A program made the translations under genes and the position numbers. From the NCBI GenBank assembly GCA_947503145.1, contig CANNCP010000004.1:186001-250000 (forward strand): a stretch of DNA of 64,000 nt, in the 5' to 3' direction. Numbering within the stretch: the first letter of the stretch is position 1; every line of letters begins with the position of its first letter. Of this stretch, positions 17,062-24,901 are shown piece after piece. The notes under the pieces are model-generated. The model was not told the origin of the DNA. It worked only from the letters and a program-made list of their open reading frames with translations, and ran no database searches. This stretch comes from an uncultured Roseovarius sp. GTDB taxonomy: Bacteria > Pseudomonadota > Alphaproteobacteria > Rhodobacterales > Rhodobacteraceae.

Positions 17062-17898
17062 TTATTCCACTTCTTGGCGCTGTTTGCCCAGCTTTGCTAT
17101 TTCGGCGACGATGATGTCGCCTGACGCCAGGAAACGTTGTGGGTTCTGGCCCAGCCCCACCCCTTCAGGTGTGCCGGTAGAGATGATGTCGCCTGGCAGC
17201 AGGCGCATAAAGCTCGACATGTAGCTGATTATCTCGCTGACGCTGAAAATCATGTCGGCGGTCGAGCTATCTTGTTGCGTGTCCCCGTTGACAGACAGCG
17301 TCAGCGCCAAGTTCTGAGGATCCGCAACCTCATCCGGAGTGACGAGCCATGGTCCTACGGGGCCGAATCCGGGTGCTGACTTTCCCTTAATCCATTGGCC
17401 ACCGCGTTCGATCTGATAGGCGCGTTCGCTGATGTCGTTGACGGTGCAATAGCCGGCTACGTAGGACAGCGCATCGGCCTCACTCACGTGCTCGGCTGAG
17501 CGGCCGATGACAACACCAAGCTCGACCTCCCAATCGGTTTTGGCCGATCCTTGTGGCAGCACTAGCGGATCATTAGGACCGCTAAGGCAGGATGTTGCCT
17601 TTGAAAAGAGGACTGGTTCCAGAGGTTCGGGATTGCCCGTCTCGCGTGCGTGGCGTGCGTAATTCAGTCCTATGGCGTAGAAGTTCGGAGGACGTCCTAC
17701 GCAGGACCCGATGCGCACGCTCTCGTCTATCAACGGCAGCGCGGTGATATTGGTGTCGGACAACCGCGAAAGCGTCTCAATTGTTACGTTCTCGCTTGTA
17801 AAGTCAGCGACAAGGCCCGACAGGTCGCGGATGCGGCCATCCGCATCCAGACATCCCGGCTTTTCCTGACCAACCGGTCCAAAACGAAGAAATTTCAT
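17062..17898 (-). CDS. Fumarylacetoacetate hydrolase (FAH) family protein
   Basis: This is a metal-dependent hydrolase or decarboxylase-isomerase of the FAH superfamily, 278 residues. Typical elements are the N-terminal MKFLRFGPVGQEKPGCLDADGRIRDL, then GLNYARHARETG, the metal-site segment DWEVELGVVIGR, YVAGYCTVNDISERAYQ, and LLPGDIISTGTPEGVGLG. This pattern covers 2-hydroxyhepta-2,4-diene-1,7-dioate isomerase, ureidoglycolate-lyase-like and acylpyruvase members, which cannot be separated by eye. It is the last gene of the TRAP operon, 40 bp after the GMC gene. Confidence 0.88.
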   Translation of the reverse strand: MKFLRFGPVGQEKPGCLDADGRIRDLSGLVADFTSENVTIETLSRLSDTNITALPLIDESVRIGSCVGRPPNFYAIGLNYARHARETGNPEPLEPVLFSKATSCLSGPNDPLVLPQGSAKTDWEVELGVVIGRSAEHVSEADALSYVAGYCTVNDISERAYQIERGGQWIKGKSAPGFGPVGPWLVTPDEVADPQNLALTLSVNGDTQQDSSTADMIFSVSEIISYMSSFMRLLPGDIISTGTPEGVGLGQNPQRFLASGDIIVAEIAKLGKQRQEVE

Positions 17899-17938
17899 GT
17901 GGTTTTCCTAACTTTGATTACATGGGGTTCAGGCTGTT

Positions 17939-19546
17939 TTATGCGCGACCAAGGATCAGGTCCGCACCTTTTTCCGCGATCATCACCACGGGCGAGGCGG
18001 TGTTGCCGGACACGATACGAGGCATGATTGAGGCGTCGATCACGCGCAAGCCGCTCACACCGCGAACGCGCAACTCTGGGTCCACCACAGCGCTTTCATC
18101 TGCTCCCATGCGGCAGGTGCCGACGGGGTGAAATATGGTTGTGCCGATGTCACCTGCAACTCTGGCCAGTGCATCATCGCTTGCCACAGCCGCGCCTGGC
18201 AGATTTTCATGTGGCTGGTATTTTGCCAGCGCGGGCATCTGCATCAGCTCGCGCGCTTGCCTTAGTGCGCGCACCGCTGTGTCGCGATCGGCTGAGGCGC
18301 TCAGGTAGCCGGGGCGAATATCGGGGGTGCCATGCGGCGCATTCGCCGTAATATGAGTGCTGCCACGGCTTTCTGGGCGCAGGTTGCACACCGACACTGT
18401 AACTGCTGGATAGTGATGCAGGGGATCGCCCAGCTTGTCGGTGGACAGAGGCTGGATGTGATACTCCAGATCGGGCGTTTCGAGACGACGATCACTGCGG
18501 GTAAAGATACCCAATTGGCTGGGTGCCATCGACAGGGGGCCGCGCCGGTTCCACAAGTATTGCAAGCCCATACGCATCTTACCAGTCAGGCTGTTCGCCA
18601 TCTGGTTCAGTGTATGTGCATTATTCAGGCGGAAGATCATCCTGAGTTGAAGGTGGTCTTGTAGGTTCTCGCCAATCTCAGGTTGATGGGTGATCGGCAC
18701 AATTCCCGCCGCCTTCAGGCAATCTGCATCACCCAACCCGGATTTCTCCAGAAGTGCTGGTGAATGGATTGCGCCGGCAGCCACGATAACCTCTGCCTTG
18801 GCGGTGGCAACGCAGTGCGCCCCGCGATGACCGAATTCCACCCCACTGGCCTGTTTGCCGGTGAAGGTGATCCGATGCACTTCGGCATCCGTCAGCACCC
18901 GCAGGTTGGCGCGCTTGCGTACAGGTTTCAGAAAGGCCCGCGCAGTGCTCCACCGTAGACCGCGGTGCTGATTGACTTCGAAATAGCCCGAACCTTCGTT
19001 GCTGCCACTATTGAAATCGTCGCTGCGTGGCACACCCATTTGATCAGCGGCCAGCTGAAAATCGTCAAGCAGGTCCCATTTCAGCCGTTGGCGTGCCACT
19101 TTCCACTCCCCGCCCGTGCCGTGAGTGACGCTGGCAGGACCGGGGCGGTCCTCGGACCGTGTAAAATAGGGCAGAACATCGTCCCACCCCCAGCCTATAT
19201 TTCCCATCTGTCGCCAGTTGTCGTAATCTGTTGCTTGACCGCGCATATAGATCATCCCGTTGATCGAACTGCACCCTCCCAAGAGCTTGCCGCGTGGATA
19301 AGCCAGGCTGCGCCCATTCAGTCCCGGCTCAGCGGCCGTGTGCATCATCCAGTCTGTGCGGGGGTTCCCCATGCAATAGAGATATCCGATGGGGATATGT
19401 ACCCAGTGATAACGATCGCTGCCGCCCGCCTCCAGCAACAGCACGCGGTTTCCCGGAGTCTCCGACAGCCGGTTGGCCAACACGCAGCCGGCCGTTCCGC
19501 CGCCGATAATGATATAGTCGTATTCACCCTCTGATCTGGCTTGCAT
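17939..19546 (-). CDS. GMC-family oxidoreductase (second in window)
   Basis: This is an FAD-dependent oxidoreductase of 535 residues. It shows the FAD motif [19 protein letters not shown], the GMC signature [20 protein letters not shown], and the C-terminal [24 protein letters not shown] with [17 protein letters not shown]. The start is supported by AGGAAC 11 nt before the ATG. It sits between the TRAP permease and the FAH-family gene and therefore probably oxidises an alcohol group of the TRAP substrate or an intermediate. It is clearly paralogous to the 6916-8562 protein but belongs to a different operon and lineage. Confidence 0.9.
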   Translation of the reverse strand: MQARSEGEYDYIIIGGGTAGCVLANRLSETPGNRVLLLEAGGSDRYHWVHIPIGYLYCMGNPRTDWMMHTAAEPGLNGRSLAYPRGKLLGGCSSINGMIYMRGQATDYDNWRQMGNIGWGWDDVLPYFTRSEDRPGPASVTHGTGGEWKVARQRLKWDLLDDFQLAADQMGVPRSDDFNSGSNEGSGYFEVNQHRGLRWSTARAFLKPVRKRANLRVLTDAEVHRITFTGKQASGVEFGHRGAHCVATAKAEVIVAAGAIHSPALLEKSGLGDADCLKAAGIVPITHQPEIGENLQDHLQLRMIFRLNNAHTLNQMANSLTGKMRMGLQYLWNRRGPLSMAPSQLGIFTRSDRRLETPDLEYHIQPLSTDKLGDPLHHYPAVTVSVCNLRPESRGSTHITANAPHGTPDIRPGYLSASADRDTAVRALRQARELMQMPALAKYQPHENLPGAAVASDDALARVAGDIGTTIFHPVGTCRMGADESAVVDPELRVRGVSGLRVIDASIMPRIVSGNTASPVVMIAEKGADLILGRA

Positions 19547-19597
19547 AGTAAACTTGTTCCTAGATGGTTTGACGGCGACGCCATCAAGGCGCCCATG

Positions 19598-20926
19598 TCA
19601 ATATATGGCAATGGCCGGAAAGATGAGAAGTAGCCCGACCGCGATGACCTGAAGGCAGATGAAGGGAACCAACGACCGGAATATCTCGCCCAGGGTGATC
19701 TCGGGTGGTGTCACGCTTTTCAGATAGAACGCCGCCGGGCCGAACGGCGGTGTAAGAAACGACACTTGCATGTTCATCGCAAAGAGCACGCCAAACCAGA
19801 CCGGATCATAGCCCAGATCCCTGATGATTGGCACGAAGATTGGCATTGTTAGTAGCGCGATCCCGACCCAATCCAGGAACATGCCCAATAGAAACAGGAT
19901 CGCCATCATCAAAAGGATTATGGTCATCGGATTGTCCGACACGCCAGTAATCAGTTGCGAGATAAAGCGGATGCCTCCCATGAGGTTATAAACCCCTACC
20001 AGCGCACTGGCGCCAACGCCTATCCAGACGATCATGCCGACCGTGGCCAGCGTATGGATTGCGGCATCCAGCATCATACGCATCGAGAATTCGCCTCGGA
20101 GGATTGTTGACAAGACGACACCCGCGACGCCAATTGCCGACGCCTCGGTGACTGACGCGATCCCACCGTAAATCGAACCGAGCACGCAAAAGACCACGAG
20201 CATAGGCAACGCGAGCCCATGCAGCAACGGAAGCTGAGTCCGCAGCGGAATGCGTTCGGGCTCAGGCGCGGGGGCGGCGTTCGGATCCAGGTAGCAACGG
20301 ATCAGGATATAGCTGATGTAAAGGGCCGCCAGCATGAAACCCGGCACGAAGGACGCCGTGAATAGATCGCCGACCGAGACGTTAGCCGTTAGCCCATAAA
20401 TAATAAGCACGATTGAGGGTGGAACCATCGTGCCCAGCGACCCGCCGGCACAGACCACGCCAATAGCGAGGCGCCTATTGTAGCCCTGTCGCAACATTTG
20501 TGGCAGAGCTACAAGGCCCAGCAGCACGATCTCGCCGCCGATGATGCCGCTCATCGCGGCCAGAATAACGGCGACAAAGATTGTCTGCACAGCCACACCG
20601 CCGCGTAGACGGCCGCCAACCAGCTTCATAGCGTCAAAGAGATCACGCGCTATTCCCGAACGGTCGAGAATAGCGGCCATCAGCACGAACATCGGCACTG
20701 ATACAAAGACGAAGGATGAAACGAAGCTGTAGACGCGGCTCGTAATGAGAGGCACCGACATAGGGCCGAACCAGCCAAGAGCAAAAATAAGCGCGACCAG
20801 CAGCGTCACCATCGCGAGCGGCGTTCCGGTCAACAAGAGCGTCACCAGCATCACGAACATCACCAGCGTCGCCCAGCCAATGCCGAGATCGCGAAAGTCG
20901 AAACTAAAGTCTAGAAGCTCGATCAT
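19598..20926 (-). CDS. TRAP transporter large permease (DctM-type)
   Basis: This is the large membrane subunit of a tripartite ATP-independent periplasmic transporter, catalysing Na+-driven uptake of an organic acid. The 442-residue protein has about 12 hydrophobic segments; MFVLMAAILDRSGIARDLFDAMKLVGGRLRGGVA and GGEIVLLGLVALPQMLRQGYNRRLAIGVVCAGGSLGTMVPPS are hallmark DctM stretches. Its start overlaps the end of the DctQ gene (ATGA), the usual coupled arrangement. Confidence 0.92.
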   Translation of the reverse strand: MIELLDFSFDFRDLGIGWATLVMFVMLVTLLLTGTPLAMVTLLVALIFALGWFGPMSVPLITSRVYSFVSSFVFVSVPMFVLMAAILDRSGIARDLFDAMKLVGGRLRGGVAVQTIFVAVILAAMSGIIGGEIVLLGLVALPQMLRQGYNRRLAIGVVCAGGSLGTMVPPSIVLIIYGLTANVSVGDLFTASFVPGFMLAALYISYILIRCYLDPNAAPAPEPERIPLRTQLPLLHGLALPMLVVFCVLGSIYGGIASVTEASAIGVAGVVLSTILRGEFSMRMMLDAAIHTLATVGMIVWIGVGASALVGVYNLMGGIRFISQLITGVSDNPMTIILLMMAILFLLGMFLDWVGIALLTMPIFVPIIRDLGYDPVWFGVLFAMNMQVSFLTPPFGPAAFYLKSVTPPEITLGEIFRSLVPFICLQVIAVGLLLIFPAIAIY

Positions 20927-21516
20927 TGAGCGACCTCATCTGCAGGTTTGATGCCACGCGCGTAATTTATCGCCAGCACCAGAAACTGGGCGCCCATCAC
21001 CATCAGAACGGCCAGCAGAAAGATCTTCATCATCGCGGGTGTCGGGGAATTCCAGGCGCTACCGCTGGCTTCCATATAAAAACTACCATCGGGGCGAAAT
21101 ATCGCCTTCTTCACCATCAACCACGACGCCCAGGCAAAAAACAGGCTGGCAGTGAGGCAGGTCAGGGAAATCACAATGTCGAAAATTCGGCGGGTCCGCG
21201 GTCCAACCAGGTCATAGATCAGCACGACACGAATATGTGTGTTACGCGCAACGCAGTATAGCCCACCGTAGATAAAGGTGATGCCGCTCAGGAATATCGT
21301 CGTCTCATGGGCCCAGATCGTCGGCGCATTGAAGACGTAACGCAGGAATACCTCCATCACGAGCACGACGACTGCGATCAGAATCCCGGCTCCGAACAGG
21401 ACAGAGCCCCGCCCGATCAGCCAGCCCAGCCAACCCGCTTCGGGAAGGGTTTCGGGCATTGGATACCGTCCCTTCTGCGTGTCTTCGGTGCGGCCTTCGT
21501 CGGTCGGTAAAGTCAT
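20923..21516 (-). CDS. TRAP transporter small permease (DctQ-type)
   Basis: This is the small membrane subunit of the TRAP transporter. The 197-residue protein has four predicted transmembrane helices (LFGAGILIAVVVLVMEVFLRYVF, TIFLSGITFIYGGLYCVA, IVISLTCLTASLFFAWASWL, IFLLAVLMVMGAQFLVLAI). The start MTLPTDEGRTEDTQKG, 27 codons inside the track ORF, is supported by GGCGGAGAT upstream of the ATG. It lies between dctP and dctM. Confidence 0.88.
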   Translation of the reverse strand: MTLPTDEGRTEDTQKGRYPMPETLPEAGWLGWLIGRGSVLFGAGILIAVVVLVMEVFLRYVFNAPTIWAHETTIFLSGITFIYGGLYCVARNTHIRVVLIYDLVGPRTRRIFDIVISLTCLTASLFFAWASWLMVKKAIFRPDGSFYMEASGSAWNSPTPAMMKIFLLAVLMVMGAQFLVLAINYARGIKPADEVAQ

Positions 21517-21561
21517 GGACGTATCTCCGCCTTGGGGTATGTAGGATGCCGGAAACATTAC

Positions 21562-21593
21562 GCGGCACGGGATGAGCCATGATCCCGCGCCGC
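21562..21593. repeat. Intercistronic hairpin after the TRAP binding-protein gene
   Basis: The arms GCGGCACGGGAT and ATCCCGCGCCGC pair over 12 bp with one mismatch and an eight-base loop, between the dctP stop (21612) and the dctQ start (21516). There is no U-run. It probably protects the binding-protein mRNA and lowers expression of the downstream genes. Confidence 0.65.
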
Positions 21594-21611
21594 GCATAGG
21601 TAGGACGCTGC

Positions 21612-22628
21612 TTAGTCAAGCAAGCCCTGCTCATCGAGATATGTCGTCAGGGTATCATAGACCTTTTGCGCATTCTCTGAACGCTCGGCGACCTTCGCCC
21701 ATTGGTCCATCGCAATAGTGCGGAATTTGGCACGTTCTTCGGCAGGCCAATTATGCACGGTGATGTTGGGGTCAGCCTTGGCCTCGGCATAAGCCGCCAT
21801 GTCATTCATCGATAGTACGGCCACCATGTCCTGCGCGAGATCGCGCACTGAAACCGTCATGATCGCCTGAAGATCGGCCGGCAGTGAATTCCACTTGTCG
21901 AGGTTCATGGAAACCTCAACCAGCGGCATCGAGTGAAAGCCGGGATAAACGGGGTTATTACCGACCTTATGCAAACCTTGCTGATGGTTAGTTGAGAATA
22001 CTGTAGAATCAGCCGCGTCGATCACCCCCTTATCGAGGGATGTATAGACTTCTGCATATGGGAGGTTGACCGGAACGGATCCGGCGGCGGCAAAGACCTC
22101 CTGAATCAGACCTTCGGGAGCGCGCACCTTAAGCCCCTTCAGGTCGGCCACACCGTTGAGCGGCTTTTTAGAGACAAAACCCTCTAACCCGGTCGTGGTC
22201 GCGCCGACAAAATGCAGCCCGTAAGGGTTTTCAAGTTCGTTCATCAATTCGTATCCGCCACCATAGTTGATAAAGCGGAACATTTCGTTTGGATCGGACC
22301 AGGCTCCGATGGGGTTGGCCGCTAGACCAAAGGCCGGATCCTTGCCTGAGAAATAACTGATATCGGTAATGTGGCCGTCCAGAATTCCTGCACCAACAGC
22401 GTCCTGAGTCTCGTTATACTCTACCACGGCACCGACCGGCAGCAATTCGATGATCAAGCGCCCACCGGACATTTCCGCAACGCGGTCGGTCCAGGCGTCC
22501 TGGATACCGAAATTCGGGTTCCCCGCCGGGTCTACCGACTGGAACGTGAATTCAAAGTTTTCTGCCGCAGCAGCTGTCCCCGTCAGAAGACCGGCCACAA
22601 CTACATAATTCAAGATATTGGATTTCAT
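21612..22628 (-). CDS. TRAP transporter substrate-binding protein (DctP-type)
   Basis: This is the periplasmic receptor delivering an organic anion to the TRAP permease. The 338-residue protein has a signal peptide MKSNILNYVVVAGLLTGTAAAA and mature start ENFEFTFQSVDPAGN. The family-typical LKGLKVRAPEGLIQEVFAAAG and PVNLPYAEVYTSLDKGVIDAAD are present, including the conserved substrate-binding arginine in VRAP. The start 23 codons inside the track ORF is preceded by GGGAGG. A carboxylate-bearing substrate is expected from the family; the exact compound is not deducible. Confidence 0.9.
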   Translation of the reverse strand: MKSNILNYVVVAGLLTGTAAAAENFEFTFQSVDPAGNPNFGIQDAWTDRVAEMSGGRLIIELLPVGAVVEYNETQDAVGAGILDGHITDISYFSGKDPAFGLAANPIGAWSDPNEMFRFINYGGGYELMNELENPYGLHFVGATTTGLEGFVSKKPLNGVADLKGLKVRAPEGLIQEVFAAAGSVPVNLPYAEVYTSLDKGVIDAADSTVFSTNHQQGLHKVGNNPVYPGFHSMPLVEVSMNLDKWNSLPADLQAIMTVSVRDLAQDMVAVLSMNDMAAYAEAKADPNITVHNWPAEERAKFRTIAMDQWAKVAERSENAQKVYDTLTTYLDEQGLLD

Positions 22629-22726
22629 GGTTTTCCTCCCTTTGCGAGCACGCCAAGTAGTGATCCCGTGCCCATGGATCGTCTTTTGTATGATCACGTC
22701 GGCTCAACAGCCACATGACCGACTTG

Positions 22727-23761
22727 TCAGGCAGCTCCCCGCTTGGTTGATGCCGGGTTGTTCACCAAATTGCGCATCCGTCCATCACGGAGAAACTGCA
22801 CCGCCGTTTCCACTGATAGCCGCCGTGCGTCGGCGACGCTTTCGGGGCTGGACCACGCAGCATGCGGCGTGACGAAAAGCCGCTCACCGACCAGTGCGTC
22901 ATGCCCGCCCGCATAAGCGATAGCTATTGCATCACTAGGTGACGGTGGTTCAGTTGGCAGAACGTCGATGCCGGCGCCGGCGATAGTTCCATCGCGCAAA
23001 GCTTCGATCAGTGCCTCAATATCCACGATGGCACCGCGCGCGGTGTTGATCAGGATCGCGGATTTCCGCATCATGCTTAGTCGATCGGCGTTGATCATCG
23101 CCCCCGTATCGGCGGTCAGCGGGCAGTGCAAACTGACGACATCGCTTTGCTCCAGCAGTTCTTCGATACTATCGCACCGGTCGACGCCAACGGCGATCTC
23201 TGTGCCGCGCGAAACCTGCGGATCATAGGCCAGAACGCGCATCCCGAAAGCCTTGGCTCGCAGCGCAGCCGCCGTCCCGATTCGGCCCAGCCCGACGATC
23301 CCAAAAGTCTGACCTCGCAGCCGCCCAAGCAGTGGAGCACGGCTATGGTCAAAGCCCTCTTGCGGCGACGCCATCAGATTGCGGTGATAGGACGCGATGC
23401 CCCGCCGCATTGTCAGCATGAGTGCAACCGCGTGATCGGCCACCTCGCTGGTACCGTAATCCGGCGTATTGCAGACGGGAATGCCCGCGCGCGCCGCACT
23501 GTCCAGGTCGATGTGGTCGAACCCGACACCCGCGCGCACTATAATCCGGCAGTTTTTCAGCTTGGAAATGAGGGCAGCATCAATCGGCATTTCGTGCCAG
23601 ACAACCATCGCATCACAACGCGCGAATGCTTCGTCCGGGATGCATTCCGGCGATCTTTCGCGAAAGATATCCCACGTAACGCCAGTGCCAGCCGTAGCGC
23701 GTTCGATCAGCGCATCGTCGGCATATTGCGCATCAGGTGTCAGAAGGCGGAAACTTTGCAT
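22727..23761 (-). CDS. D-isomer-specific 2-hydroxyacid dehydrogenase
   Basis: This is an NAD(P)-dependent oxidoreductase that interconverts 2-hydroxy and 2-keto acids. The 344-residue protein has the substrate-domain motif VRAGVGFDHIDLDSAARAGIPVCNTPDYGTSEVADHAVAL, the Rossmann motif GIVGLGRIGTAAALRAKAFGMRVLAYDP, the catalytic Arg in INTARGAIVD and the His in TPHAAWSS. The start MQSFRLLTPDAQ has AGGTTACAC upstream and removes 13 track codons. It is the first gene of the TRAP operon, downstream of the 18-bp palindrome. The likely role is reduction or oxidation of a 2-hydroxyacid intermediate of the imported compound. Confidence 0.9.
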   Translation of the reverse strand: MQSFRLLTPDAQYADDALIERATAGTGVTWDIFRERSPECIPDEAFARCDAMVVWHEMPIDAALISKLKNCRIIVRAGVGFDHIDLDSAARAGIPVCNTPDYGTSEVADHAVALMLTMRRGIASYHRNLMASPQEGFDHSRAPLLGRLRGQTFGIVGLGRIGTAAALRAKAFGMRVLAYDPQVSRGTEIAVGVDRCDSIEELLEQSDVVSLHCPLTADTGAMINADRLSMMRKSAILINTARGAIVDIEALIEALRDGTIAGAGIDVLPTEPPSPSDAIAIAYAGGHDALVGERLFVTPHAAWSSPESVADARRLSVETAVQFLRDGRMRNLVNNPASTKRGAA

Positions 23762-23821
23762 GTGTAACCTCGCATATTCAACTTGGCTTGCCAGCAACAT
23801 AGTCAGCGGCAGCGCTCTTAC

Positions 23822-23839
23822 ATTCTAGAATTCTAGAAT
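23822..23839. promoter_or_regulatory. 18-bp perfect palindrome, GntR(FCD) operator candidate
   Basis: ATTCTAGAATTCTAGAAT is a perfect dyad made of two overlapping TTCTAGAA units. It lies in the 195-bp gap between the divergent TRAP operon and gntR genes. A TTGACA lies 11 bp away on the minus strand (23850-23855). The likely gntR -35/-10 (TTTACT 23839-23844, TATTAT 23861-23866) abuts it. Binding here would block both directions. Confidence 0.65.
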
Positions 23840-23866
23840 TTACTTCTCTTGTCAATCGTCTATTAT
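23839..23866 (+). promoter_or_regulatory. Candidate promoter of the FCD-type gntR gene
   Basis: TTTACT (4/6 match to the -35 consensus), a 16-bp spacer and TATTAT (5/6 match to -10) precede the gntR start by about 90 bp. The -35 overlaps the last base of the 18-bp palindrome, which fits autorepression. Confidence 0.45.
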
Positions 23867-23956
23867 TACTTTTAACAAGAGTCAGGATTTCTGGGCATCC
23901 GGACGATCATCGCGCCGCCCGGCGTGGCCCTACAACTGCCCCGAGAGGAGAGTCAC

Positions 23957-24661
23957 TTGTCGTTGACACAAAAAGCTTGTGAGCAAATTCGTCGCGCTAT
24001 CGTAACGGGTGGGTTCGAATTCGGTGAGCGACTGTCGGAGGTGCAGGTTGCCCGCGCCCTCGGGATGAGCAAGGCACCCGTTCGCGCCGCATTCATAGAA
24101 CTGCGCGACATGGGCCTGGTCACCATCGTTCCGCAGGCCGGTACTTACGTATTCACCCCCACCTCAGGTGACGTGGCCGAAATGAGCGGCTTTCGCGCCA
24201 TGCTCGAAGACGAGGCGCTACGAATGGCGATGGATTTTGCACCCGAAGCCGTCACGCGCGGCCTGACCTCTGCGATCGAGCGCATGACAGAAGCGATTGA
24301 TACCGATAAGTGGCATCTTTACAGCGAGGCCGACAGCGCCTTTCACATGGTGCTCCTCCAGCAGGCGGGTAATAAATACCTCGAAAAGGCCTATGGGTTG
24401 ACCGCGACCGCATTGGAAGCCCTGCGAGCCCGGCTTCAATCGGGTGAAGGCGATTTCTGGAAAAGGTCATATTCCGAGCACATACAGATACGCGATGCGC
24501 TTGCTGTTGGAGATGTAGAAAGTGTGCGGCCAATCTTGCGCGAACATATTCTTATCATCAATCGCTCGCTGGAAATCCCGGGGGATCACCTGCAAGAGCG
24601 CGATAAATCGCGGCGCAGGTCGGACGAGGAATATGCCGATCTTCTGGCGCCGATACGTTGA
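23957..24661 (+). CDS. GntR-family regulator with FCD ligand-binding domain
   Basis: This is a DNA-binding repressor or activator, probably of the divergent TRAP operon. The winged helix LTQKACEQIRRAIVTGGFEFGERLSEVQVARALGMSKAPVRAAFIELRDMGLV occupies the first 60 residues, followed by an all-helical FCD domain (MSGFRAMLEDEALRMAM, SAFHMVLLQQAGNKYLEKAYG with the metal/ligand His). The track begins at a GTG (23924), but AGGAG followed by 6 nt precedes the TTG at 23957, giving a 234-residue protein with the usual family N-terminus; this start is preferred. The FCD subfamily senses small organic acids, which fits a TRAP substrate. Confidence 0.88.
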   Translation: MSLTQKACEQIRRAIVTGGFEFGERLSEVQVARALGMSKAPVRAAFIELRDMGLVTIVPQAGTYVFTPTSGDVAEMSGFRAMLEDEALRMAMDFAPEAVTRGLTSAIERMTEAIDTDKWHLYSEADSAFHMVLLQQAGNKYLEKAYGLTATALEALRARLQSGEGDFWKRSYSEHIQIRDALAVGDVESVRPILREHILIINRSLEIPGDHLQERDKSRRRSDEEYADLLAPIR

Positions 24662-24752
24662 CTTCCAGACCTGTGCCCCAGGTTCCCCAAGGCTGAATGT
24701 GGTCTGCGCCAGCTGTAATCCTGCTGCCATTCTTCAAGCGCCTGCGGGCGTC
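24662..24752 (-). pseudogene. IS3-family transposase remnant (C-terminal fragment, frameshifted)
   Basis: The minus strand reads DARRRL in one frame and then EEWQQDYSWRRPHSALGNL in another. Together these are the conserved C-terminus of an IS3-type transposase (LEEWxxDYNxxRPHSALGNLTP). The frame changes by one base and the sequence degenerates after GNL. No other part of the element is visible. It lies between gntR and the MITE-like element, and it is a different subgroup from the 17-kb remnant. Confidence 0.6.
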
Positions 24753-24784
24753 GTGCAATCTGCCGCATCGCAAGCGCGCATAAT

Positions 24785-24901
24785 CTAAAGCGTTCCGCGA
24801 AAAGCCTGAATCACAGCTTTTCACGGAACGCAGCGATACATATGAGCATTGCACGCATTCCGCCTTAACTGAGTGCTCAGGTTTAAGGCGGAATGCTTTA
24901 G
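24785..24901. mobile_element. MITE-like / paired-hairpin element with terminal inverted repeats
   Basis: A 117-bp element is bounded by CTAAAGCGTTCCGC and its imperfect inverse GCGGAATGCTTTAG. It contains two strong stem-loops: GCGTTCCGCGAAAAGC/GCTTTTCACGGAACGC (24790-24831, one mismatch) and GCATTCCGCCTTAA/TTAAGGCGGAATGC (24855-24896, perfect 14 bp with an inner CTGAG/CTCAG stem). It has no coding capacity. Its right end supplies the TAA stop codon of the proW-type gene. It resembles a small non-autonomous element or a REP-like pair; copy number elsewhere in the genome is unknown. Confidence 0.6.

Noticed and set aside
16841-24901. Composite transposon carrying the TRAP operon
   Set aside because: The two IS3 fragments are of different subgroups, both are degraded, and no matching terminal repeats or target duplication were found.
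24785-24901. Simple rho-independent terminator for proW
   Set aside because: The stems lack a U-run, and the unit has terminal inverted repeats enclosing two hairpins, which fits a mobile or REP-like element better.
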